Positions 1 through 7,539 of a DNA stretch of 13,786 nt are shown piece by piece. Each line of letters begins with the position of its first letter. The first letter of the stretch is position 1. Location: contig JBDHZK010000065.1 in the NCBI GenBank assembly GCA_039811865.1, positions 1 through 13,786 of the forward strand, read 5' to 3'. The notes beneath the pieces are model-generated. The model saw only the letters and a list, made by a program, of their open reading frames with translations. It had not been told where the DNA came from and made no database searches. Both the position numbers and the translations under genes were made by a program. This DNA is from JBDHZK01 sp039811865 (GTDB lineage: Bacteria > Actinomycetota > Actinomycetes > Propionibacteriales > Propionibacteriaceae).

Positions 1-985
1 AGCTGTTCATGGGCTCGACGTCGTAGGTGTCGCCGTGGCAGTCGGCGAGCCACCGGATGGCGCCGGTGTTGGGGTCGGCCGCGAAGACGCCCTCGAAGTT
101 GCCGTTGGTCAGGTTCTTGTAACCGCCGCCGTAAACGGTGTTGCCATCGGCCTTCAGGCTCAGGATCGCCGCGGTGGCGCCGTAGTCCTTGACGACGTTG
201 CTGATCGCCCAGCCGTACTTCCAGCCGTTCGAGGCGCCGATCGAGCCCATGCCGTTGGTCTGGGCTCCGTTCAGCTTGGCGAAGTGGCCGCCGACGATCA
301 CCTTGGACTTGTCCGGGCTCATCGTCAGCGCGCTCACGGAGCCGTCGGCCGAGGGAGCCCAGCCGAGCAGGCGGCCACTGAAGTCGAATGCCGCGAGGCG
401 GTAGCGGGGGGTGTTCCCGATCCGGGTGAAGTTGCCGCCGATATACACCGTGGTGTTGGTCGCGGTGATCGCGTAGAGCGGGCCGTTGACGGCGGGTGCG
501 AATCCGGTGAGCACGGGGCTGCCGGAGGTGAGGTCGTAGGACGCGATCCGCGTCCGGCCCTGCCCCGAGGCGGAACTGAACGCGCCGCCGACGAACAGGC
601 GCTTGCCGTCCGGAGAGACGGCGACCGCCTTCACCTCGCCGTTGAACGCGGGGTTGAACGAAGTGGCCACGCCGTTATTGATGTTGAAGGCGACCATGTT
701 GCCGCGCGAGGACAGGCTGGTGTTCGGCGCCGCCCCGGCCGGGCGGATCTGCGAGAAGCTGCCACCGGCGTAGACGATGTCGCCCGCGATGGCCGTCTCC
801 CAGACCACACCCCGGTTGATCTGCACCGTGGGCAGCGCGTCGGCGGTGACATGGTCAGAACCCTTCTCCTGCACCTTGTCAAGCACCGCGGCCGCGTTCG
901 GCGCGCTGGTCACGCTGAGGCCGAGCGTGGTCAGCAGCCCCGCACAGACCACCCCTAGTACCCGTTTGATCCGCTTTGTGAACAT
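1..985 (-). CDS. Secreted beta-propeller repeat protein, 3' end outside the window
   Basis: The first 328 residues are present; the C-terminus lies beyond the window edge. The start is ATG at 985 with a GGGGAG ribosome site about 10 bases upstream. Residues 1-33 form a signal peptide (KRIKR, hydrophobic core, cleavage near PNAAA), so the protein should be exported. The mature part repeats a blade-like motif: VYAGGSF (71), FVGGAF (131), YIGGNF (181), VIVGGHF (229) and VYGGGY (284), each with an 'aafd..G' or 'VkAvavSPDgk' segment between. This is the pattern of actinobacterial extracellular 'delta-60 repeat'/WD40-like propeller proteins, which often carry PKD or carbohydrate-binding modules further on; any such module would be out of view. 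No catalytic site is visible. A wall-surface or binding role is inference. The family assignment is fairly sure, the function is not. Confidence 0.85.
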   Translation of the reverse strand, partial: MFTKRIKRVLGVVCAGLLTTLGLSVTSAPNAAAVLDKVQEKGSDHVTADALPTVQINRGVVWETAIAGDIVYAGGSFSQIRPAGAAPNTSLSSRGNMVAFNINNGVATSFNPAFNGEVKAVAVSPDGKRLFVGGAFSSASGQGRTRIASYDLTSGSPVLTGFAPAVNGPLYAITATNTTVYIGGNFTRIGNTPRYRLAAFDFSGRLLGWAPSADGSVSALTMSPDKSKVIVGGHFAKLNGAQTNGMGSIGASNGWKYGWAISNVVKDYGATAAILSLKADGNTVYGGGYKNLTNGNFEGVFAADPNTGAIRWLADCHGDTYDVEPMNS

Positions 986-1041
986 CTTGTGTTGCTCCCC
1001 CAATGGCGATGGTTCCGCCCAGAAAACCGAAAGGCCCGCTC

Positions 1042-1070
1042 AGTTTAACCGCACGCTTGCGGTGTGTCGT
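1042..1070 (-). promoter_or_regulatory. Candidate promoter of the propeller gene with an inverted repeat in its spacer
   Basis: On the minus strand a -35-like ACGACA (1070-1065) and a -10-like TAAACT (1047-1042) are separated by 17 bases, leaving a leader of about 50 bases before the ATG at 985. The spacer is almost entirely a perfect 6-base inverted repeat, ACCGCA-N4-TGCGGT (1048-1063). That placement fits a repressor or MerR-like site, but this is inference. The hexamers match the consensus only partly. Confidence 0.4.
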
Positions 1071-1081
1071 GCCAACGATTG

Positions 1082-1099
1082 CCCTACTTGCCAGTAGGG
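1082..1099. repeat. Inverted repeat upstream of the propeller gene promoter
   Basis: CCCTAC-N6-GTAGGG is a perfect 6-base inverted repeat centred about 20 bases upstream of the candidate -35 element of the propeller gene. It could be an activator or repressor operator. No T-run follows it, so a terminator is less likely. Confidence 0.4.
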
Positions 1100-1163
1100 T
1101 CCCCAGCCTCTCACTGCCGTCGCCTCCGGTACCTACCGTGACGGCCCAGTTTGCGCATTTGTT

Positions 1164-1185
1164 GAGAACTTCATGAGAAGTTTTC
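1164..1185. terminator. Hairpin downstream of the nucleotidyltransferase gene
   Basis: GAGAACTTC and GAAGTTTTC flank a 4-base loop, giving a 9-base stem with one wobble pair. It lies 55 bases beyond the stop of the minus-strand nucleotidyltransferase gene. It may end that transcript, although no clear U-tract follows. The rest of the 986-1239 gap holds the candidate promoter and the two other inverted repeats; I see no gene in it. Confidence 0.35.
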
Positions 1186-1239
1186 GAGGGCCCGCCTGCT
1201 GGGACGGCTGAGCGCTCGGCGATTGTCCGCGGCGCCTCG

Positions 1240-2118
1240 TCAGCGGGCGTTCATGAGCGAGCGCAGCAGCGTGCTCGAGGTTTCCTTCGTGTACGGAAAG
1301 AAATGCACTGTCGCGTTAACAGTGGCCATTTGTTGGACAAGCCGGTCTCCCTTGGGCGTCCCGAGCCAATCGTCGCCCTTGAATAGGACGTCGAATGGGT
1401 GGGCCCGCCAGACCTCGGTCTTGTCGCTGGAGTAGTCGATTACCACGTCGTCCACGAAATCCAGATGGCGCAGAATCCGGGCGCGGTCCGCCAGCTTCAC
1501 GACCGGCAGATGTCCCTTTGCCGCCAGCAGCGCCTCGTCCGTCACAGCGCCGGCCACCAAGTAGTCGCAGAACTCGCGGGCCCGCAGCAGGATGTTCAGG
1601 TGGCCGACATGGAACATGTCCCAGGCGCCGGGGACGTACCCGACGACCTGGCCCGGAAGCCGAGGAGTCGACGGTGGCGCCGTACTCGCCGGGGAGCGGG
1701 CGGGCAGGGGTTCTAAATACCTGCCGACCGGGACGCCGTTCAGATTGGAGCCCGCCGGGGCCAACACCACGAGATCGTCCCCGGCGTCCAACTCGGTCGT
1801 GGCGTGCCGGACGACCTTGTCGACCCCACGGACGCGACGCAGGATCGCGCGTCGATCACGTGCCGGGGTAACTGGGTCGATGCCCATCGCCGCGGCAAGG
1901 TCGGTATCGGAGAACACGCCGACGACCAGCCGGTCGCAAACCTCGTGGGCCTGGGTGATCAGGCTCAGGTTGCGCACGCTGAACAGGTCGAAAGGCCAGG
2001 CCAGGTAGCCGATTCCGGCCAACTCCACCTCCCCGGACAAGCCCAACTGTTCGTAGGCATCGTCCCACGGATCCAGCGAGGTCACCTGGGACAGGCCCGT
2101 CGGCCGCGACGCGCTCAT
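1240..2118 (-). CDS. Tandem cytidylyltransferase-like protein with a degenerate first domain
   Basis: 292 residues made of two Rossmann nucleotidyltransferase-like halves. The C-terminal half (about 157-292) has the family signature: GYVPGAWDMFHVGH with HVGH at 170-173, FKGDDW at 246-251 (the RxxGDDW-like motif) and TSSTLLR at 280-286 (the ISSTxLR-like motif). It should transfer CMP or AMP to a phosphorylated alcohol or sugar with release of pyrophosphate. The N-terminal half (about 33-125) keeps the fold pattern, GYLAWPFDLF then a VCDRLVVGVFSD strand, but HxGH is replaced by SVRN, so it is probably non-catalytic. The two-domain layout recalls ethanolamine-phosphate cytidylyltransferase, and glycerol-3-phosphate cytidylyltransferase has one such domain. 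The substrate cannot be read from the sequence. The gene starts six bases after the PEBP stop, so the two are probably co-transcribed. Confidence 0.85.
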   Translation of the reverse strand: MSASRPTGLSQVTSLDPWDDAYEQLGLSGEVELAGIGYLAWPFDLFSVRNLSLITQAHEVCDRLVVGVFSDTDLAAAMGIDPVTPARDRRAILRRVRGVDKVVRHATTELDAGDDLVVLAPAGSNLNGVPVGRYLEPLPARSPASTAPPSTPRLPGQVVGYVPGAWDMFHVGHLNILLRAREFCDYLVAGAVTDEALLAAKGHLPVVKLADRARILRHLDFVDDVVIDYSSDKTEVWRAHPFDVLFKGDDWLGTPKGDRLVQQMATVNATVHFFPYTKETSSTLLRSLMNAR

Positions 2119-2124
2119 CGGATC

Positions 2125-2586
2125 TCAGTCACGCCCGTAGTGGGCCGTGAAGCTGGCCTGGCCGATCGAGTGCGCCAGTAGGTTGAAGCGGGCCGCCGCG
2201 CTGGTCAGCCCCTCGGGGATACCCAGTTCGGCCACGTCGAGGGCGTGCACGGTGAATATGTAGCGGTGGGCCGGGCCGGGCGGCGGGCAGGGGCCTCCGT
2301 AGCCGGCGTAGCCGTAGTCGTTGTCCCACTCGCGCGTTCCGGCCGGCACGGGCTGCCCCGCACCCAGTGCGTTGATCCCGGCGGGAATGTCGAATGCGAT
2401 CCAATGCCACCAGCCGCTCCCGGTCGGCGCGTCCGGATCGAAGCACGTGATGGCGTAGCTTCGGGTGCCCTCCGGGGCATCCGACCAGGTCAGATCGGGG
2501 GAGACATTCTCGCCGCCGCAGGAACGTTCGACGTAGGTGATTCCGATGGTCGAATCCGACGGAATAGCCGTACTGGACAGTTTCAT
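2125..2586 (-). CDS. PEBP family protein (YbhB/YbcL-like)
   Basis: 153 residues, a normal length for bacterial phosphatidylethanolamine-binding-like proteins. The family signatures are clear: DPDAPTGSGWWHW at 50-62 (DPDxP followed by WxHW) and GYGGPCPPPGPAHRY at 95-109 (GPxPPxGxHRY). These line the anion-binding pocket in known members. No signal peptide is present, so it is probably cytoplasmic. The start at 2586 has an excellent GGGGAGG ribosome site seven bases upstream. The reading frame stays open far upstream, but that extension is antisense to the kinase and is not needed. A -10-like TATGGT lies on the minus strand at 2611-2606. Bacterial PEBPs have no settled biochemical role, so none is claimed here. 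Confidence 0.95.
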   Translation of the reverse strand: MKLSSTAIPSDSTIGITYVERSCGGENVSPDLTWSDAPEGTRSYAITCFDPDAPTGSGWWHWIAFDIPAGINALGAGQPVPAGTREWDNDYGYAGYGGPCPPPGPAHRYIFTVHALDVAELGIPEGLTSAAARFNLLAHSIGQASFTAHYGRD

Positions 2587-2731
2587 GTCAAAGCCTCCCC
2601 GGCTCACCATACGTTGGCCCGCCGGTAGCTGCTGGCACGCGCCCGAGTCCGGACAACGCTGGTTGCGGGCCCAAAGGTCGGCACGGGGTCGCGGCGGGCC
2701 GCCCGTCGCCGACCAAGGTGGCCCGAAGGTG

Positions 2732-2760
2732 TGGACAGCCGAGGGGCCAGTTGGTCGAAT
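2732..2760 (+). promoter_or_regulatory. Candidate leaderless promoter of the PfkB-type kinase
   Basis: A -35-like TGGACA (2732-2737, five of six to TTGACA) and a -10-like TCGAAT (2755-2760) are separated by exactly 17 bases. The ATG at 2768 follows the -10 element by seven bases, so transcription would begin at or next to the start codon. This supports 2768 over the in-frame ATG at 2759, which would overlap the -10 element. Confidence 0.5.
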
Positions 2761-2767
2761 GGGACGC

Positions 2768-3763
2768 ATGACGGCGGCGGCGAACGGCACTGCCGTTGTG
2801 ACCCGTCCCGCCGTGTTCGTGGGCCTGGCAACGCTGGATGTGGTGTTCCGGGTCGCAGGACTTCCCGATGCCGACGCGAAGGTGAGCGCCGATTGGCACG
2901 CGGTGGCCGCCGGCGGTCCCGCCGCGAACGCAGCCGTGACCTGCGCTCTGTTGGCCCTCGCCCAGCCGGGCGATCCGGCGGTGCTGGTCACCGCCTTGGG
3001 CGAGGGTCCGACCGCCGGTCTGATTCGAGCCGAACTCCAGCGTTGGGGCGTCCGGGTGACAGACGTCGCTGCCGGGCTCGACTGGGAACCCCCCGTGAGT
3101 GCGGTTGCCGTCCAGGCCGCGACCGGCGAGCGCGCCATCATCTCGCGGGAGGATCCGGGCCGATCCGCGCCGGTCCCGGCCGAGTTGGAGCAGGTCATCG
3201 CGGACGCCGCGCTAGTACTGGTCGACGGCCACCTGCCCGATCTGGCGTTGGCCTGCGCCGCGCTGGCCAGATCGCATGGGGTCGAGGTGGTCGCCGACGT
3301 CGGACGGCCCAAGCCGGTGTTCGACTCGTTGCTCCCGATGGTCGACGTGGCCATCTGCTCGTCCGGTTTCCGGCGGCCCGGCTGCGCCGACCAGGAAGCG
3401 ACCGCGCGCGACCTGCGCGCGCTGGGGGTTCGTGAAGTGGCGTTCAGCAACGGTGGGGCGCCACTGCGGTGGTGGGGGTGGCCGGCTGCTTCGGCCGACT
3501 CGGGGGGCGCCGATGCGGCGGGGGAACGGCGACCCGCGGGCGGGCGTGAAGGGCTGATCATCCCGCCGCGCATCGATGCGGTGGACACCAACGGCGCCGG
3601 GGACGCTTTGCACGGGGCGTTTTGCTACTACCGGACGCGGCTGCCGGGCTTCGCGGCGCAACTGCGAGCCGCTGTCGCCGTGGCCTCCCTGAGATGTACC
3701 CGCCTCGGACCGCGGGCCTGGCTGGCGGACCTGGCCGCGGTGCGTCCTGGTGAACTTGCCTAA
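2768..3763 (+). CDS. PfkB/ribokinase-family carbohydrate kinase
   Basis: 331 residues, the usual size for the family. It should phosphorylate a sugar or nucleoside using ATP in the cytoplasm. Visible signatures are the N-terminal strand VGLATLDVVFRV (18-29), the GGPAANAA substrate and fold motif (49-56), and the C-terminal PfkB motif DTNGAGDALHGAF (273-285), whose Asp-279 is the expected catalytic base in the anion hole. An Ala/Gly/Arg-rich stretch at about 238-262 looks like a lineage-specific loop just before the ATP-site strand. The start at 2768 is favoured by a well-spaced promoter ending seven bases upstream; 2759 is the alternative. The substrate is unknown. A KDPG-aldolase-like gene follows, which would suit a 2-keto-3-deoxygluconate-type kinase, but that partner lacks catalytic residues. 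The last codons lie inside a 17-base tandem repeat. Confidence 0.9.
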   Translation: MTAAANGTAVVTRPAVFVGLATLDVVFRVAGLPDADAKVSADWHAVAAGGPAANAAVTCALLALAQPGDPAVLVTALGEGPTAGLIRAELQRWGVRVTDVAAGLDWEPPVSAVAVQAATGERAIISREDPGRSAPVPAELEQVIADAALVLVDGHLPDLALACAALARSHGVEVVADVGRPKPVFDSLLPMVDVAICSSGFRRPGCADQEATARDLRALGVREVAFSNGGAPLRWWGWPAASADSGGADAAGERRPAGGREGLIIPPRIDAVDTNGAGDALHGAFCYYRTRLPGFAAQLRAAVAVASLRCTRLGPRAWLADLAAVRPGELA

Positions 3764-3802
3764 CCGCTGAACTGGCCTAACCGCTGAACTGGCCCAACCG
3801 CC
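3752..3802. repeat. Three tandem 17-base repeats across the kinase stop codon
   Basis: Units are at 3752-3768, 3769-3785 and 3786-3802. The middle copy reads GAACTGGCCTAACCGCT; the first differs at one base and the third at two. The first copy encodes the kinase's last residues (ELA) and its TAA stop. The other two copies are untranslated. The unit has no obvious hairpin, so slipped-strand duplication is the simplest explanation. Confidence 0.9.
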
Positions 3803-3885
3803 TTGCGCACGAGGGCCGCTGGCCGTGCGGGCCGGCTCGAGTGCGTGGCTAAACCGGACGGCGTCGGTTCGGGCATGATGACGCC

Positions 3886-4542
3886 ATGGCCCCCATCCCC
3901 GGACTCGCGAGCGGGCGAATCGTCGTCGCCTTGGGCGAGTTGGCCGCGGACTTTGCGATGGCAGCTTTGATCGCACCTTGTGAGGTGATGATCCAGGAAG
4001 GAATCTCGGCCTTGGCCGTAACCCCGACGGGACTGGGGCAGTTGCCGGAGCTGATCGACATCTTCGGTGAACGCGCCGGATTCGGGTTGCGGGGTCGTCC
4101 CAACCCTGCCCAGGTCGAGGCGGCGGCCGCAGCGGGTGCCACGTTCGTCGTCCTCACGCTGCCCGACGCCGCGGCCGAGGAGGCCGCCCGCGCCAACGGG
4201 CTCGCGCTCGTTGTTTCGGCCATGACCCCTGCGGAGATCCAGGGTGTCGCCGACCGCGGTGCGGACGCGGTGCTCGTGACGCCGGCGGACGCGCTGGGGG
4301 TCGAGTTTCCCCGCTACCTGGCCGAGGAACTGCCCGGCTTGCCGCTGCTCGTGGGCGGCCGGGTGGACCTCTACCTGGCCGAACGCTGGTTGGACCACGG
4401 CGCCGCGGGGCTCGTGTTGGGGGGCGTCCTGACCGGGAACGCCTTCGACGGGGGTAGCCTGGCCGGCCTGCGGGTGCGCTGCGCCGACTACCGTGCCGTG
4501 GTTCGCCGCTGCGCGCAGCCGCCGAGCGGTCTCACCACCTGA
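3886..4542 (+). CDS. KDPG/KHG aldolase-like protein lacking the catalytic residues
   Basis: 218 residues that follow the KDPG (Eda) TIM-barrel pattern. Recognisable parts are ISALAVT (40-46), GATFVVL (84-90), SAMTPAEIQGVADRGAD (111-127, like the aldolase TPTEi..a...G.d segment), VLVTPADALG (129-138, in place of KlFPA..GG) and LLVGG...GLVLGG (154-180), the phosphate-binding end of the barrel. Against E. coli Eda from memory, the Schiff-base Lys of FKFFPA is Leu-130, the general-base Glu of LEVTLRT is Ala-44, and the adjacent Arg is also lost. Class I aldolase chemistry is therefore unlikely; a binding, regulatory or different barrel function is inferred. The gene starts 122 bases after the kinase stop. 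There is no good ribosome site; a -10-like CATGAT ends six bases before the ATG, suggesting a leaderless start. Confidence 0.75.
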   Translation: MAPIPGLASGRIVVALGELAADFAMAALIAPCEVMIQEGISALAVTPTGLGQLPELIDIFGERAGFGLRGRPNPAQVEAAAAAGATFVVLTLPDAAAEEAARANGLALVVSAMTPAEIQGVADRGADAVLVTPADALGVEFPRYLAEELPGLPLLVGGRVDLYLAERWLDHGAAGLVLGGVLTGNAFDGGSLAGLRVRCADYRAVVRRCAQPPSGLTT

Positions 4543-4544
4543 TT

Positions 4545-4573
4545 TTGGTGCTTGCGATCACTTAACGTAGGCT
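4545..4573 (+). promoter_or_regulatory. Candidate promoter of the SH3/M15 peptidase gene
   Basis: TTGGTG (4545-4550) and TAGGCT (4568-4573) are separated by exactly 17 bases, a good vegetative sigma-factor arrangement. It begins three bases after the preceding stop codon and leaves a leader of roughly 30 bases with AGGTG seven bases before the GTG start at 4613. Confidence 0.5.
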
Positions 4574-4612
4574 GAGAAACTCCTGAAGGTTTACTTCGAT
4601 AGGTGTCTCCCC

Positions 4613-5491
4613 GTGACCGAACCTCGCCGCGCCGTGCGCGCAGCCAAGGCCAGTAAGCGTTTCGCCGGACCCGCGGTGGTCGCGGCGTCCTTGGTGGCAA
4701 CCTCCGGCTTGGTCGTTTTCGCTCCGACCGCCGCCGCCGGCGAGTACTCGGCCAAGGCGTTGAGCACGACCGCGAAGGTGGACCATTCGGCCGTCCGTGA
4801 GGCTCGGGTCGACCGCGACGCGCGCCGCGCCGGAGAGGGCGTTTCGGTCAAGGCGCCCGTCATCTCGCCAATGGGGATCGATCCGGACGTGGTTCAGTCT
4901 GCCGGCTCGATGTTCGCGCTCACCGACCTCAACGTTCGGGGCTCGGCCAGTGCCAAGGCGACCGTTCTGGGCACCATTCCGGCCGGGACCAAGGTGGCGC
5001 TGGGCAAGCTCACGCTGAACGGGCTGCGCCAGGTCTCGTTCAAGGGACATGCGGGCTGGGTGAACCCGAAGAGCCTGTCGAAGAGCAAGCCGACCGCGGA
5101 GCAGGTGGCCAAGGCCAGCGGCGGGACGACGATGGCGGCCTGTCGGCTGGGTGCGGCGGTCGAGAACGGGCTGCAGCCAAAGACCGTGCTGCTCTATCGC
5201 AGCGTCTGCGCGCTGTTCCCCAAGATCAAGGACTACGGCGGCGTTCGTCCCGACTCGATGCCTTACCACCCGAGCGGACGCGCCCTCGACATCATGCTGC
5301 CGGCCATCGGCGACCCGATCGGGGACACGATCGCGGCCTACGTGATCGCGCACGCCAGCGAGTTCAACGTCGACCACGTCATCTACCGGCAGCGGATCTG
5401 GCTGCCGGGAATGGGCTGGCGAGGCATGGAGGATCGCGGCAGCGCCACCGCCAACCACTATGACCACGTCCACGTGACCATCAAGGGCTGA
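4613..5491 (+). CDS. Secreted SH3-domain M15-type peptidase-like protein
   Basis: 292 residues with a GTG start and AGGTG seven bases upstream. Residues 1-43 are a basic N-terminus, a hydrophobic segment and an AxAAA cleavage site, so the protein is exported. A charged linker follows, then a bacterial SH3-like domain at about 100-153 (FALTDLNVRGSAS...GWVNP), which usually targets peptidoglycan. The C-terminal domain (about 170-292) matches the ARB_07466-like/M15 fold: YHPSGRALDIM gives the HxxGxAxD zinc motif (His-219, Asp-226) and DHVHV gives the final His pair (285, 287). Known relatives with this zinc pattern cleave D-amino-acid peptide bonds in the wall; wall hydrolysis here is inferred. 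It has its own promoter and is followed by a strong palindrome, so it is probably transcribed alone. Confidence 0.88.
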   Translation: MTEPRRAVRAAKASKRFAGPAVVAASLVATSGLVVFAPTAAAGEYSAKALSTTAKVDHSAVREARVDRDARRAGEGVSVKAPVISPMGIDPDVVQSAGSMFALTDLNVRGSASAKATVLGTIPAGTKVALGKLTLNGLRQVSFKGHAGWVNPKSLSKSKPTAEQVAKASGGTTMAACRLGAAVENGLQPKTVLLYRSVCALFPKIKDYGGVRPDSMPYHPSGRALDIMLPAIGDPIGDTIAAYVIAHASEFNVDHVIYRQRIWLPGMGWRGMEDRGSATANHYDHVHVTIKG

Positions 5492-5494
5492 ACC

Positions 5495-5514
5495 CCGGTC
5501 GGGGCCCCGACCGG
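5495..5514. terminator. 20-base perfect palindrome after the peptidase gene
   Basis: The half-site CCGGTCGGGG is followed directly by its exact reverse complement, four bases beyond the stop codon. As RNA it would fold into a very stable 7-base stem with a GGGCCC loop. No U-tract follows, as is common for actinobacterial terminators. The rest of the 5492-5700 gap shows nothing else except the pgi promoter. Confidence 0.6.
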
Positions 5515-5687
5515 TGCGACGCCGCATCGTGGGCCCCTTACCGTCCCGGCGCGCCCAAGTGCTCTGGCACCTCGGTGCGGGTACCGGCTCGCGTTGCCTG
5601 GTGCGATGCTTCGAGCGCGCCGCTGTCGGCGCCGAGCCGGCCGGCGGGAAAGCTGGCTCAGCGGGCATTTGCGGCGAGCCGGGCCGC

Positions 5688-5693
5688 TAGGCT
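5688..5693 (+). promoter_or_regulatory. -10 element for leaderless pgi transcription
   Basis: TAGGCT (TANNNT pattern) ends seven bases before the pgi ATG at 5701, with no ribosome site between. This spacing places the transcription start at the ATG itself. No convincing -35 is seen at the usual distance. Confidence 0.45.
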
Positions 5694-5700
5694 CGGCCAC

Positions 5701-7377
<1,677 letters not shown>

Positions 7378-7431
7378 CCGGCGGTCGCGCCGGGCCGCCC
7401 GCGGGGACGTCCCGGCCGGCCGGGGGCACCA

Positions 7432-7520
7432 GAGCCCTCGCCGAAGACCTCCCTGATCGCTCGAGGGCTTCCCTTAAAGGGAGGCCCTCGATGCGTTGCG
7501 GAGGTCCTCGCCGAGGGCTC
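7432..7520. repeat. 89-base nested palindrome between pgi and the SanA-like gene
   Basis: Everything is symmetric about position 7476. The outer arms 7432-7452 and 7500-7520 pair at 19 of 21 positions (beginning GAGCCCTCG and ending CGAGGGCTC). The inner arms 7461-7475 and 7477-7491 pair at all positions with one wobble. The 8-base segments between them (7453-7460, 7492-7499) are equal in length but largely unpaired. As RNA or cruciform DNA it would form one long hairpin with an internal loop. It may terminate pgi transcription, but it is far larger than a typical terminator and could be a small palindromic element. The rest of the 7378-7539 gap is very GC-rich and holds no gene. Confidence 0.85.
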
Positions 7521-7526
7521 CTTGCG

Positions 7527-7532
7527 TAGGGT
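7527..7532 (+). promoter_or_regulatory. -10 element for leaderless SanA-like gene
   Basis: TAGGGT (TANNNT) ends seven bases before the ATG at 7540, the same geometry as at pgi. It lies six bases beyond the right arm of the 89-base palindrome, so a cruciform or a bound protein there could affect this promoter. Confidence 0.45.
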
Positions 7533-7539
7533 GGCGGGC

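Noticed and set aside
35..958. Plus-strand open frame of about 300 codons over the propeller gene
   Set aside because: It is Arg/Ala/Gly/Val-rich without motifs; the minus strand encodes a clear signal peptide and repeated blades.
1024..1047. Resemblance of the minus-strand GGGCCTTTCGGTTTT segment to an E. coli rrnB-type terminator
   Set aside because: The stem is only seven bases with a wobble and overlaps the candidate propeller promoter; the resemblance is probably coincidental, though attenuation was considered.
2587..3591. Long minus-strand open frame continuing upstream of the PEBP start
   Set aside because: It is antisense to the PfkB kinase, is Ser/Thr/Pro/Arg-rich like a shadow translation, and the PEBP start at 2586 has a perfect ribosome site.
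4543..4612. A c-di-AMP (ydaO-type) riboswitch before the cell-wall peptidase
   Set aside because: Such riboswitches occur upstream of some actinobacterial wall hydrolases, but the predicted leader is only about 30 bases, too short for one.
4562..5668. Long minus-strand frame over the SH3/M15 peptidase
   Set aside because: Asp/Arg/His-rich antisense shadow; the plus strand encodes a signal peptide and zinc motifs.
5575..5700. 42-residue N-terminal extension of pgi
   Set aside because: It is Arg/Ala-rich, unlike PGI N-termini, and a -10-like element sits just before the ATG at 5701.
7404..7430. GC-rich palindromic bits just after pgi (GGGACGTCCC and neighbours)
   Set aside because: Short self-complementary words are expected by chance in such GC-rich sequence; the 89-base palindrome next to it is the meaningful structure.
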